Positions 31,593-43,311 of a stretch of DNA of 64,000 bases are shown in pieces (positions within the stretch are counted from its first letter, which is position 1; each line of letters begins with the position of its first letter). Origin of the DNA: Notospermus geniculatus (lineage: Eukaryota > Nemertea > Pilidiophora > Heteronemertea > Lineidae); assembly GCA_002633025.1 (NCBI GenBank), contig NMRB01001995.1:23304-87303 (forward strand). Direction: 5' to 3'. The notes beneath the pieces were generated by a model. It had not been told where the DNA came from. It did no database searches and was given only the letters and a program-made list of their open reading frames with translations. The position numbers and the translations under genes are program-made.

Positions 31593-34500
31593 CTAGGCTT
31601 TGTACTCACCGCCATGTATGACGACACTCGATTGCTCTCCCTCTCCGCCCATGTTGTGTATCTCTTTCAAAAACTTGTCGAAGACCTCGTCAAATGGAAT
31701 CTTTCCTGAGAAATTAAAGTACAGCTTGGTGCCGAGGATGATTCCTAGCCACCCGTCAGGCTGATAACGTTTTTCCATCATGAGCGGTATGATCGGTTTT
31801 TTAAGCTTGTATGCGTATTCCGCCTCTGAAATGAAAGGTCAAGGTCAAAAGTTGAACTCTTCAAGGTCGTTCTCTGGAGGAATCCATCCCAATAAGTGAC
31901 CTGCTCCAGCAAAAGCAGGCGCTTGTTGCAAGTGATCATCATTGGTCATCAGTTTACTCAACTATTATCACTGCTGTCCACTACTATTGTCAACCTGCAG
32001 AGACGTACATTTCAGCTGTTGTGTTGCAAGGTCGTCAACCCTTTCCTCAGGTTGTAACAAGCGTCTGCTTTTGCTGGAGTGGCTCACATATGTGACTTGA
32101 TCTGGCAAAAGTAGGTGCATATCGCAACCGAGGAACGGGTTAACGGCCATGCAACACAACAGCTGACGAACGGATCACTTGCGATATCGCCTGGTGTGCT
32201 GCTGGCTTAAGCAACACTATCCCACCAAGATTTAAGATTTAATAGACAACACACATACCTGTCCTAGCGTTAGGGCTCTCCTTATATGACTCTGACATAC
32301 ACATCAAGAAAACGCAGGAATCCTCGATCCCCTGAGCCATCGCCTGCAGAATATTCTCCTTCATCTGTTCTGTGTCAATCCAAATATTATAACCCAGTTC
32401 CTGCGAAAAAAAGATCAAATATCTGCAGCACTGCAATGCCAGCACTTGAAAAGTCATCAATGGTCACTTCATGGGAAACTTTGTGATCGTCATTGGTCAT
32501 CAGTTTACTCAACAACTATCACTGCTGTCCACTACCGGTACTACTGTCAACCTAAACCTGCAGAGATGTACATATTAGCTATTGTGTTGGAAGGCTGTTA
32601 GCCCTTTCCTGCATTGCAAAAAGTTGCTGTAGCAGGTAACAATTTTTTCCCAAGATGTATTTGATGATTAGTCCAAAGAGGAATGTTCCTGTTGGCAACA
32701 CTTTGAAAAGTGTCTAGTAATACCTTGAGTTTTGCAGCGATTTTCCTCACTTTTTTCTTATCTGCCCAAGAATAGCTTATAAAGATGAGGCGATCCTTAA
32801 CGTCCTTTGCTAATTCAAGAGTCGTTTGACGTTTTATTAAAGCTCTCCTTGATTCCGCTAAAAAGAGGAGACAGAAACGTGAGTGACACATACATGTAAA
32901 ATCATCGAAGACCTTCACTCTAAAGCCTAGCACACATGTCCGACAAAACTCAATCCGTTAGGGGTGTTTTTAAAGTCGACTGACCCAACGCTGTCGACCT
33001 GTCATTCAGCCAGGTCAGTCAATTTTAACAGACGCCCCTAACGCATTGAGCTTTGTCGCAAATGTACGCTAGGCTTTAAGGCCTGTTTGCACTACAATGG
33101 ATTCCGCTGCGGTTTGTGGCGCCAGAGCGGTTTTCACAGGGTTTTGGATAATCCGTTGATGGTTTAACAATACATGGCGTGTTATTTATCCCAATGCCAG
33201 TGAAAACCGCTCCGGGGCCGCAAACCGCAGCGGAATCCGTTGTAGTGCAAACAGGCCTTAAGACCGGTGCTTGAGTGGTCAGTGCACTTGATTACCAAAC
33301 CGTACAATGCGGTGTGAATTCGATTCCGGGCGAAGGCATGCACATTACAAGTTGTGAAATACTGAGGGTCCATTGGACGGGACTGAAAGCCGTGGTCCCT
33401 TGTACCTGAGTGTCTATGCCAGGGCAAGTAAAAGACCCCACACAGGTGAACTGTAGCCTGTCGTGGACTCCATACCGCCGGCAAAAACCCTGAGGGTAAA
33501 GATGTGGCAGAGAGGGTTGCAACTACACTTACATCGTTCCGCTAGTTTACTTTTCAAAATCCAGAGGGCGCCCAAACAGTTGACTTTAACATTTTCATCG
33601 GGACTCTTCATCAATTCTTCCAAGTTTTTCATCAGTTCTGTATTCGCGTTGATGGCATTTCTTGCCTCCTCGTCAAAAGAGAGCGCCCAAATAGCTTGTG
33701 CGGAGGCTTGTTGTTCCTTCACGTCGGGACTTTTTAGCATGTCTGTGAAGACGCCAAGTGCGCCAGCTTGTATGATCTGGTAGAAAAGAGAACAATTTTG
33801 ATGGAATTTTTAAGATTGGCCAGACGACTACTGTCAGAATCTTTCTTGCAACCTCATATATGACCCGTCACAACAAAATTTGTCGGAATGCGCACAAAAG
33901 AAGACCGAAGACGACACTAGACAACAATTACAGAAATGGACTTCTTGCTTTCTTCATATAATATGTGTGGTGGTCTAGGAAAACCCGTCAGAACGATCAA
34001 CAAGGGCTGTCAGATTGCCTGTGCATTTATCTGCTACTGTTTACCTGTTACGTAGTACATTTCAGCTATTTAAATGTGCGTGTTCACCAAGGCCATTAAC
34101 ACTTTCTTCAAATGCGACATCCGATGGGTTTTCCTAGACTGCCTCACATATGACATTACCTTTGATTTGGCGCTGTCCTGGGCGGCGAGTCTTGCAAGCC
34201 CTTCCGCCAACTCCGACGCCATGAAACCCCTGAAGCGCCGTTTGCCCGAATTCAGCGCCTTCTTCATACAGTCGACGATGAAACCGATTACACCAGTGTC
34301 TGCAACAGATGAAAATTATGTTATTTATTGTGCTACGGAAAAATTTTGATAGACCGTTCTCAAATTGACGTAAACGACAAAGATCTGCACACTTCCACCG
34401 AAATATCAACCATAACCTCGGTCTGAAACTGAATGACATGTCACAGACAACCCGGCGATAGTAACTTCCAAGACGTTGCGTCAGAGCCGACCATAGATGA

Positions 34501-37500
34501 ATCACGTCACATCACCCAATTTCAAATCGAGGTTTTCTGGTTGAGATTTCAGCGGAAGTGCGCCGATCTGCGAATTCGAGAATCGTCTATAGTTGCAATC
34601 TTTTTGTACTCCATGAAAATATAAGGGAAGCCGACGTCACACCTCCATTTGCACTTTATTCGGTACAATCAATGTAACCAGACTGAGTCAAGCATGCATG
34701 AAGTTCATGAATGGGGATCCTAGCGATGATAGAGGGCAGCACACCGAAACCCTCCTACATGTACACAATGGATGCCTTTTGTGTGGGAAATTGATCAGGA
34801 CCGGGATGTCAGATTCATTTCAATAGTTTTAACCACTAGTGACACCTATTGAGGCAGTGGGCTAGGGTCACCATTTCATAGGCAGCAAAGCAAGATGGCC
34901 GCCAGAAAATCTGACCTACCGGTACATATCATTTCACTAACCACCAATATAAAACCAACTCAGCTAGGATCTACTTACTTCCACTGCCTATTTCCACAAG
35001 GTTACTCATGTCGTCCGTGATATGTGCGAGCGTCAGAACCGCCAGAGCCTGCAGAAATTCGTTGTCGGTCGTCCCATTGGCGAATGGTATCAAAGCTTCT
35101 TCGGCACGTAAATCCTTGAATGCTGGCGTCGTGGCCGGCGCACGAGCAACGTTATGCATAATACTCAATGATGATTTAACAATATAGGTAACATTCTGAA
35201 AAAAAATTGTTTTTCGATTTCCTATAAAAGTATACCAAACAAAAGCTGGTTTTAGACATTATTTCTGAGAGCTCAATGTCTCCTGTTGGAAGTTTTCTAC
35301 AAGCCCATGATATTAACACATGGCAAGAATTTGAAGAAATACACGTATTCTTCAGATGGTTGACATGAACAAACTTTCTTCAAATATTTTTCAAATGTGC
35401 TGAACTCAAGTCCCGACTACCTGAGGTAGATGAGTTACATATCGTACACATACTTTACTGCTAAGATTATCAAGGTAGGGTTTATGCGATATGTTCGCGA
35501 CGAGGAGGTCCAGCATACCGACATCGGCAATGTCCTGAAGAAGGCATAAAAAAGAATGTTTCCATGAAATAAAGCAGTCACAAAAATTTTCCACTTTACA
35601 GTAGAAGACTGGCACAACTCTGAAAAATTTTCATCACCAACCAAAGTTTAAATCACTATGGTGGAAGGGGTTCTGTTCAGTGGGCAATATCAATATCAAC
35701 GTTTGAAAGTGCAGAGAACTGGAACTGTAGTTGTGAAGCATAAAGCCAAGTTTATACTTCAACGCAAGACCATCGGCGTCCGACGCCCGATCAAATCTGG
35801 ACGCCGACTTTGCGGAATTGATTCATAGTCCAACGTACTTTAGCGACGGCGACCCGTTATGAAACGACTCCAGGAATAACAGCCTCATGATCGGACGCCG
35901 ACCAAATCGTACGACGGGGTCGGTGTCGAACGCAAGAACGCACATCGGTCGCCGGCGATGGTCATGCGTCCAAGTATAAACTAGGCTTTACACTTGAGTC
36001 CCAATGGTGGCCACTGGAACTTAAGTAGTTTGATAGGCAGTCCCAGTTGCAGCCACTGGGACTTACATGTAAATCCCAGCACAGTTAACTGTGCTGGGAT
36101 TTATTATCCTCTAAGTCGAGCCAAGTACTGGTATTTCGTTTTCTCAACTTGTCTAAAACGATCAACGGAGAGCTAAAGGGAACAAACTTCTCAAGTTTCC
36201 CAAAAAGATTTCTGGAGAATTTCAATGACTTAAACACTTTCAGAAAATCATGACTAAAATAGCATAACGTGAACTGGTTACAATAAAATTGGAAATGGTT
36301 AACTTACCGTGGCAAACTCTGGGCTACAGTCGCTGAAATTCCATACAGTGTTCAGGAAATAGTAACTAGGGAACCAAATATTATCGTTCTTGAAGATTCC
36401 CATCGAGTTCAGGGTCTTGAGGGCATGAGTAGCCAGGGCTGAAAGAAGAGAATGGACCCAGGTTTTATCACGATATTGCCACTTTTTGCCGACAGCCAGC
36501 CCCACCGGTGGTGATTGTGTCGTTTTTCTGATATCGTAGTTTTGCCTTTCGCCCCAGTGTTGGAGAATGTATACAATGCATACGTGGATACCCTAGGAAC
36601 GAGAGTTACTCTACATGGGGCAAGGTTGATGAGCGGTGATTTGAAAACATTGTCAATAGAGGTCTCCCTTAACGCGGGTTTGTTTAGCGCAGGATAGCAA
36701 GGAATACATTGCCCCTTTAATACAGCCTTACCTGGAAAACCATCTTCACACAATACCTGTGCGATAGCTTGCCGGTGCGACGTCCCCTTCCAATACGCCT
36801 GGCTGATACCCTTCACCAAATCTAACGTCTCTGAATTATCGTACGCCTTCATCTGCTTCAACTGCTGGATACTGTTACGGACCATATCACACAATTCTTT
36901 CTCCTTGCCTGCAGGTTCTTTCGGGACGACTTTCGACTCGTCGTTCCCCGCATTCGGGATGCTACTACTTGTCGCTGGCGAGCTTTGTTTCTCTTTCCGA
37001 CTCGACCCGCTACCAACACGTTTTGCGTTATCATCAACAACGCCATCTAATGTTTGTTCGCGTGCTTTTTTCACTGATGTCGGCCGGTCCCTCTGACTAG
37101 GAGGGCTATCACTAACAGAAACATTCATGTCCGCTTCAGTCTGTCGTACATTTCCCTGTCCACCTTCCCCCAGTTCACTTTTCAGGTCCCGAATCTCCTC
37201 AACATCCCCCTCTCCTTCTAATTTACCACCATTTTGCTGAGAATCATGACTTGGAGATGTTTTCACTTCACTTTCATAGCTTTTTCCACCAGCTTCCCCA
37301 GATCTTCGCCCTGAAGCCGAATCAACATCTGTATCCAAACCAACAGTCTTGACGCCATCGCCATTTAACACTGGAGTTGGTTGCCTTTCTGGCCGACTCC
37401 CTGACACACCCTCTGAAGGGGGCACCACCTGTTTCACCTCCTCCGATTTCACCTGACTCTGTTCTTCACCCGAAATTGCTGTCCCACTTAATTCCTTCTG

Positions 37501-37653
37501 TTTCTTGTCTTCCATTCTTTCTTGGCCGTTTTCGACGAGCGCCCCCTTTGCACTTGCAACAGACGAAGGTCGCGAATTTGTAAGAGGCTTACCGTCTCCT
37601 TGAGGTGTTTGTTCATTCACCCCCTGTGGGTTGTTTCCGTGGACCTTTCCCAT
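31593..37653 (-). CDS. Armadillo-like repeat and C-terminal TIR domain protein
   Basis: Nine exons, 37653-36732, 36438-36308, 35534-35454, 35195-34979, 34299-34160, 33776-33533, 32857-32724, 32400-32259 and 31825-31593, join in frame to 747 residues. Residues 1 to about 240 are low-complexity, charged and disordered. About 250-620 are helical armadillo/HEAT-like units (for example EQQASAQAIWALSFDEEARN and VKVNCLGALWILK). About 630-740 is a TIR domain: RLIFISYSWADK, LGYNIWIDTEQM, CVFLMCMSESYKES, TEAEYAYKLKKPIIPLMM. The glutamate encoded across the last junction (RT-E-AEYA) aligns by spacing with the catalytic Glu of the SARM1-type NADase TIR, so NAD cleavage is possible but unproven. TIR proteins act in innate immune or cell-death signalling. 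The order resembles SARM1 but no SAM domains were seen. A 5' UTR acceptor (TTTTCAG) lies just before the ATG. GTGAGT near the stop could allow another 3' end. Confidence 0.87.
31898..32205. repeat. Dispersed repeat, AGCAAAAGCAGGCG family
   Basis: GCTCCAGCAAAAGCAGGCGC and CAAGCGTCTGCTTTTGCTGG are inverted ends around CATCAGTTTACTCAACTATT. A second, partial unit follows, and the end (CTTGCGATATCGCCTGGTG) belongs to another MITE family. It lies in a TIR-gene intron. Confidence 0.65.
32470..32610. repeat. Partial AGCAAAAGCAGGC-family repeat
   Basis: CATTGGTCATCAGTTTACTC through GTGTTGGAAGGC matches the centre of 31898-32160, with both ends missing. Confidence 0.6.
32921..33078. mobile_element. 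MITE, TAAAGCCTAGCACACATGT ends
   Basis: TAAAGCCTAGCACACATGTC and ACGCTAGGCTTTA are inverted, with CAATCCGTTAGGGG / CCCCTAACGCATTG inside. It abuts the next MITE. Confidence 0.75.
33076..33261. mobile_element. MITE, TTAAGGCCTGTTTGCACTAC
   Basis: TTAAGGCCTGTTTGCACTAC and GTAGTGCAAACAGGCCTTAA are perfect inverted ends, with GATTCCGCTGCGGTTTG continuing the arm. Confidence 0.85.
33262..33505 (+). mobile_element. tRNA-derived SINE with a different head, family B
   Basis: The head has an A-box-like TTGAGTGGTCAGTGCAC and a B-box-like GTGAATTCGATTCC. The body (CCTTGTACCTGAGTGTCT with GCCAGGGCAAGTAAAAGACC) matches the body of family A. The head does not. It lies in the intron next to exon 33533-33776. 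Confidence 0.7.
33963..34150. mobile_element. MITE, TGTGGTGGTCTAGGAAAACC family
   Basis: Second copy of 23635-23827. Its right end touches the donor side of the TIR-gene exon at 34160-34299, leaving about 10 bases of intron between. Confidence 0.75.
34349..34590. mobile_element. MITE, ACTTCCGCCGAAATCTCAAC family
   Basis: The ends ATAGACCGTTCTCAAATTGA and TTCGAGAATCGTCTAT are inverted. It lies in the intron upstream of exon 34160-34299. Confidence 0.8.
35741..35990. mobile_element. MITE, TAAAGCC(T)AGTTTATACTTC family
   Basis: TAAAGCCAAGTTTATACTTC and GAAGT/AAGTATAAACTAGGCTTTA-type ends are inverted. The body is CG-rich (CGCCGGCGATGG). Further copies are at 50508-51290. A palindrome GCACAGTTAACTGTGC follows near 36077. 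Confidence 0.8.
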
Positions 37654-37769
37654 TGCTTAGCCTGAAAAGATACATTAGAAAAATTTATGAATCCCCATGC
37701 AAGAGTGGAGTACTTGGTAGTGCAGTGATAGAGCCTGTTTGCCCATTTCATCTTAGTCTGTTTCATCGT

Positions 37770-38016
37770 ATAGACAAATCCCAAATTGACGTAAACGGGA
37801 AAGATCTGCGCACTTCCGCCGAAATAGCAACAAGAACCTCGGTCTGAAACTGAATGACGTGACGCAGAGGACCCCACGACAGTGACTTGGACGACGTTAC
37901 GTCAGAGTTGACCATTGCTGAATCACGGATTGTGTCACGTCAGCTGGTTTCAGATCGAGGTTCTTGTTGCTATTTCGGCGGAAGTGCGCAGAACTTGGAA
38001 TTTGGGATTTGTCTAT
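37770..38016. mobile_element. MITE, ACTTCCGCCGAAATAGCAAC variant, upstream of TIR gene
   Basis: TATAGACAAATCCCAAATTG and its inverse AATTTGGGATTTGTCTAT bound about 245 bases. It lies within 120 bases of the start codon, in a 5' UTR intron or the promoter region. Confidence 0.8.
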
Positions 38017-38019
38017 TGT

Positions 38020-39090
38020 CCATGAAGTTTAAGCCTTTCAGAGAGTAACTTCCCATGAAAAAGGGAAAAAAGAGCTTCACATTATTACCCCAGCCTCTCC
38101 ATAAACTTACAGAGTTCTCACTCGCGCTATTTTTTAGCGTATATACGCCATAGATGCCGATTTCACGCCATCTCTGCCTTCCCCAAGCACAAAAATTATG
38201 CTTATTTAATTATCAAAAACGTCATTTCTGCGCCTTTTAATCAGAGCAGAAGCACTTCTGTGCGCCTGCTTCCTTTTGCTGAGCGCAACCCAAAATCATT
38301 GCACTGAATCTGCTGAATTACGCCCGACCATGCTTGCTTCAGAGCGGTGAACTACGCAGTCCTTTGCGCATCTCTCATTCAGCATACTTCCCAGGCTGAG
38401 CTCCATCTCACCTCAACTTGGTGGTGATTCATTGTATGTTGACCTACAGGTGTCTTATCAAACATTCAGCAAGTTCCATGAGTCAGACGGTCGTCAGTGC
38501 CAACGGCCTTCGTGGAATTGAATGATTGACGGGTCATAAACACAAGTGGCACGCGGCATCCTTTTGATGTCTGACGGAGGTTTGAGGTTTGATGAGAATG
38601 TCGTCTGCTAGTGCTCGGACTTGTGGAGAGCTGGATGAAACAGGCCTATAATATTTTCAAAGGCCCAGAGTCACTTCGCCTTTGTGTGATAGGCTACGTA
38701 GGACGAATTAACCCTTGATGGTTGAAGATGGCAGAAGCTCATGCTCAATGCAAAACTCAGTGGTGTTTACAAACTTCACCAGTGACCTGACAATAGTAAG
38801 AGCTCACCCAATGTCTATGGAGCACATCTGTACATTTAGGGAAGCTAGAATACGCCTTAGTTAACGTGGGATAAGCACGTTTTGTGTGCTAAGTTCAAGA
38901 GTCAAAGCACATTTTTATGCTACTAATATTGAGAGAAGCTCATAAAATATGCTAAGTTCAGTGACAGAAGCATTTTTTGTATGCTAAGGCAATTTTCCAA
39001 ATGAGAACCCTGAACTTATCTGTGGGGAACTCTAGGAGCAGCTCATTCACTGATTCACTTGATCTTTTCAGATCTTTTGGGAAAACGAAG
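38020..39090. other. Non-coding stretch, no gene seen
   Basis: No exon or clear element was recognised. It may include the distal 5' region of the TIR gene. Confidence 0.35.
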
Positions 39091-39170
39091 TGCAGCTTGG
39101 ATGGGAATTGAACCCGTTACCTCTCGATCTCGCGTTCGACACACAACCACTGACCAACACTCCCGTTCAT
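39090..39170 (-). other. tRNA-like / SINE head
   Basis: On the minus strand AGTGTTGGTCAGTGG (A box) and GGGTTCAATTCCC (B box) are correctly ordered. No clean acceptor stem was found, so a SINE head or tRNA relic is likelier than a tRNA gene. Confidence 0.45.
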
Positions 39171-39520
39171 CTTCAAAGACCTCCAGACTGCATGAGTGAG
39201 ATTCACAATCAAGTTTACGGCCTGACATAGGCCTAGTCAGGTTACTATAGGCCTACCGGTAATTTATGCCACCAGAACTGAACTATGATTTACCCCGAAT
39301 AATCTTCTTATACACCAGATCTTCTGGTATTCTTTGATAGGCCTATGATTACACATTGTATCAGCTTAATCCTAATCTGTTCTGGTTGAGTACAAATCTT
39401 TACTGTGATGTTCAGTAGTTTAAAAAACTTGTAGTTGTAGGCCTAGGTCTAGGCCTAGTCATGCTAGTAGGCCCCTATTATCTTTCGCACTTCACTTGAG
39501 ATCTTGAGCTTTTGCGATGT

Positions 39521-39653
39521 CAGTGACTGCCTTTTGACATGTTTGAGGCGAGCTGTTTTCTTTGGGCCCCTCGTGAACAATAGAAAATCTATTGTTCACG
39601 AGGGGCCCAAAAGAAAACAGCTTGCTTGCCTCAAAACAAAAGGCAGTCACTGC
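39521..39653. repeat. Long hairpin, CAGTGACTGCCTTTTG
   Basis: Arms of about 55 bases (including GTTTTCTTTGGGCCCCTCGT) meet at ATTTTCTATT. The right arm has small differences. Confidence 0.85.
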
Positions 39654-39659
39654 GATGTA

Positions 39660-41030
39660 GGCCTAGGCCTATGTAATTTGTGTCTATTCTATTTCGGCCA
39701 TGTCTCATCCAGCGATAATTTCTGACGATTCGTTTCTATACATAGGCCTAGCCATTCACCTTAATGACCTTTAAGCCGTCCCATAACAATGACAGCAGAC
39801 ATTTTTACATGCGGATAATCGTTACTGTTACACCAACAATGGATGGATGGATGGCATGGCATGATCATCATGATGATGGCCTTCACTAGCCTACTTCATC
39901 AATCATAAAAATTGAATGATTTACCGTACAGCAGCAGGAGTTCCTTTTATTACCTCGACTTTTGGGCTGAGTCTTCTTAGCAATGGTACGCCGCTGCAGG
40001 GAGCATTTCTGTTTCATGATGATTTAGGGCTAAAAACATGCGTCGATCTGTCAACATGGTCAACATAAACATGCCATGGTATCGGAATACATGGAATACA
40101 TGGAATAACACTGATTGGATTACACAGTCTCACGCACTGAATGAAAAAGTGCGCAGTTGATTTGACGATCATCAACACGCACTGGTGCTATTCGTTTTGC
40201 GCAAGACTATAGGCACTTGGTGTACTATGGCGACAACAGATGTCGCTACCGTACGGTGTCCCGCTGGTCTCGGTCACCCAGCCGCTGTTTCGAATCTGGG
40301 GATTTTTCGCTGTAGGCGTACTGCGAAAAATATTAAACACAAATAAAAACGGCAAGCTGCACGAGATTTATCTGCCTTGCCAGTGACTGGACTCCGGCGG
40401 CGCTCACAGTGGAATGAGCCCGCAGGAGTGGTGCATGGTAGCGCGGCAAAAACATACCACTAGAAGACGAGACACAGTGTGGTGGTGACCTAGCCGCTCG
40501 ACGGTGACTATAACAAAATATATTTTGAGTGACAATACAGACTCTTTGCAAGTAAATTAAGTATAGGCATTTAGTACGAATCGCGTATTTTTGCACGTCG
40601 AGAATCAACCGATGGATTCATCTAATTTGCATATCAGAATGGGAAATCATGGAAATCAGTGACACACAAAAATTCATGACGCAATAGGCAATTTATCAAT
40701 GATGTCACAGTCTCATTACCCAGTTTGATTACCTCGTGGCTTTGTCAAAACTAGGTCTCACTATACAGTGGGGACCGCTGTTCAGAATACAATTTTGTGA
40801 TAATCCTGGCATTGGACTTACTCATACTGGTAGAATCACTTATTTTGGCATAGAATTCACGTTTTTGTCTTTGCACGGGCATGTGGAGACCAGTTAGAGA
40901 GCAATGTAAAGCTCCAAGTCCGAATAATATACAACGAAGAACTAGGCCTAGGTCTATACACTCAGAGAAGTTCCAACTGTGTAGTTCTTTTTCATGTGTT
41001 GTTCGTACTCTCTGCTTGACTACACTCCAG
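39660..41030. other. Non-coding stretch
   Basis: No exon was supported. A (GGAT)n run is at about 39840, and the rest is unremarkable. Confidence 0.35.
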
Positions 41031-41033
41031 TTA

Positions 41034-41364
41034 GGCCGAAACGGTAGATGTCATCCTGGGTAACCCTAAAGTTCACCCAGGACCAACCTGGGTAACCCTA
41101 AAAGTTACCCAGAACGATCCTGGGTAAACTTTAGTGTACCGTACTAAAGTTTACCCAGTTTGCCGATTTGATGGATTTCGTGCACTGTATGACGTTTTCA
41201 AGATCCTCGACCGCAGGTGAAAAAGTGCGCAAATTTCAAACTGGGTAAACTTTAGTACGGCCACACTAAAGTTTACCCAGGATCGTCCTGGGTAACTTTT
41301 AGGGTTACCCAGGTTGGTCCTGGGTAAACTTTAGGGTTACCCAGGACAACATCTACCGATTCGG
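41034..41364. mobile_element. Fold-back element built from CTGGGTAAMCTTTA words
   Basis: The tips CCGAAACGGTAGATGT and ACATCTACCGATTCGG are inverted. Each arm carries four to five alternating CCTGGGTAA and TTACCCAGG words. Confidence 0.85.
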
Positions 41365-41439
41365 CTCCAGTTAGCATCTTTGCAACAAATAGTCAAACAT
41401 CTCATCCCAATGTCTTCAGAACTCTTTTGGCATATTGTG

Positions 41440-41700
41440 AGTCGCTCCGGCAAAAAGCAGACGTTTGTCGCAGGTGATCATCATTGGTCATCAGTTTACC
41501 CAACTTTTGTCACTGCTGTCCACTACTATTGTAAACCCACGTCAATGTCATGACGTACATTTCAGCTGTTGTGCTGCAAGGTTGTTAACCCTTTCCTCAG
41601 GTTGCGACAATGCTTTTGGTGGACCGGCCCGATCTAGCAAAAGTAGGCGCAAGTTGCAACCGAGAAAAGGATTAACGGCCTTGTAACACAATGGGTCATA
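41440..41700. repeat. Dispersed repeat, AGCAAAAGCAGGC family
   Basis: CAGGTGATCATCATTGGTCA with GTTGCAACCGAGAAAAGG matches 31898-32160. The ends are degraded. Confidence 0.65.
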
Positions 41701-42268
41701 AATTTCTAACTTTGAGGAACATAGCCACCAATCTAGATTTCAGCAGTTTTGATGTTCTGTGGAATTGGGAAGACACGTTGCGAAAGGAGGCAAATTTATA
41801 AGTAATTATGAATGAAACCCTTTATTCCCAAAGAAAAATTCAGGAGTATAAATTATATACATGTTGGTAAACCTACATTACCTTGATTATATAATGATCT
41901 AAACTAAACATACATATTAACAGGAATAGAAGAGGATGTTATAAGGCTTCTGCTGGGCTCAAATTTTCCTTTAATATAGCCACAGTCATAGGAAATGTGA
42001 AAGATGCTGGCGAAGTTCAGCTTTTTGTTAGACACAGAGGTCATTTTTGGTTGATTTTGTGGTCATTTTCAATGATTTTCCCTAATTTGCTGTGTGGCTA
42101 ATGCTAGCGGAAGCCCTGTATGTATGCAGTACTCTCTACACGCCCTTCTTGTCTGCATGATATTTTTGCTTTGTGCAAACCTTTTTGAATTTTGCCCAGA
42201 GGCTACCCAGTAACGATTACTCATAATGCATAAACACAAATGTATGAGACACAGTAGTATTTACATGT
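41700..42268. other. Non-coding stretch, nothing recognised
   Basis: No exon, strong repeat or hairpin was seen. Confidence 0.35.
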
Positions 42269-42610
42269 AGGGGGCTGTCTCAAAATTTTTTGATGCCAAA
42301 AAAGATGAAGTCACTTCATCTGGAGGGGGGGTCTCGATTTGGGGAAGCCCACTTCATCTTTTTTTGAAAAATTGGCATCATTCTTTTTCACAGGAGAATG
42401 ACTTTTATATGCAGTCTTCAGAAAGGAACAAGGTTTACTCCAACTGGTGTCTTCATGTTTTTCTTTATCATCTTTCCATGCCTCATGTCCCTACATGGAT
42501 GAAGCCAATGTCAAGTGCCCACTTCATCTTTTCAAGGGGTGACGGGGTCAGGGAAAAGATGAAGTCACTTTGTCTTTTTTGGCATCAATGTAATTTTGAG
42601 ATGGCCCCTT
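42269..42610. mobile_element. MITE, GGGGCTGTCTCAAAATTTTT
   Basis: GGGGGCTGTCTCAAAA and TTTTGAGATGGCCCC are inverted. GATGCCAAAAAAGATGAAGT recurs inverted near the other end. AGATGAAGT / ACTTCATCT words occur inside as well. Confidence 0.8.
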
Positions 42611-42743
42611 AGTTGAAGTGCAAAATATCACAAAACAATACGATGGCACGAGTTCAGCCATACCAGGCAAATCAGTTACCATTACCACAACCATAAGCAA
42701 TAATTACCAAAAATATTAATAAATCCCTCACGAACCTCCATAA

Positions 42744-42894
42744 AGCTGCTTTTCCACGAGGCGTTTGCGGACGTGGTTTCGGTGGCGGGAGCGGGTGCGA
42801 GTGAAACAGCTAAAGGGACATACGTTGGATTGATTTTTTCCACCCGCGCCTGCCTCCTCTTCCGCGCCAGCAAACGCCTCGTGGAAAAGCAGCT
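42744..42894. mobile_element. MITE, AGCTGCTTTTCCACGAGGCG
   Basis: AGCTGCTTTTCCACGAGGCG with TTTG and its complement bound 150 bases. The CG-rich centre has a second, imperfect inversion. Confidence 0.85.
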
Positions 42895-43025
42895 ACAGTC
42901 ATCAGTACAATCCAACATAATGTCCGCATAAACTACATGTAACATTTTTAAAGGTCTCTTCAACCTGCAATTAAGGTTTATTGATTTATTTGATCCATTG
43001 TGTAAAGCGCCCAACTCAGTATGGA

Positions 43026-43215
43026 AAGGGGTTCTTCATTTTCGTCACTTGACATGCTTGAGGAATCTGAGTTGTGATCCTTGGGAAAACAGAAGAAGCT
43101 ATGCACTTGAAAATTGCAGGGATTATTTGTTGTGCTGTACAGAATAATCGCTGAAAGCTTTCTCCATTTTCTCAAGGATCACAACTCAGATTCCTCAATT
43201 GACGAAAACGAACAT
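43026..43215. repeat. Inverted duplication of a coding-like segment
   Basis: AGGAATCTGAGTTGTGATCC at the left is inverted at the right, with TTTTCGTCA flanking both. Read toward the outside, both arms translate to KDHNSDSS, then DENE. This hints at an inverted fragment of an old exon, but no gene continues from it. Confidence 0.55.
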
Positions 43216-43311
43216 CCCCTTTTGAATGAAACCCTTATCTCTAGAAGTGAAATAAACTATGAGCAACTACATGTAAAGCAAAATACTGCAGGTATAGATC
43301 ATTCCACGTAC

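Noticed and set aside
32598-32723. Read-through of the TIR exon into VLLDTFQSVANRN
   Set aside because: Direct joining of KIAAKLK to ELGYNIWID restores the TIR fold, so the read-through is intronic.
36409-36731. Extension of the TIR-gene first exon past 36732
   Set aside because: A GTAAGG donor at 36731 and the next in-frame exon at 36438 show this is intron read-through.
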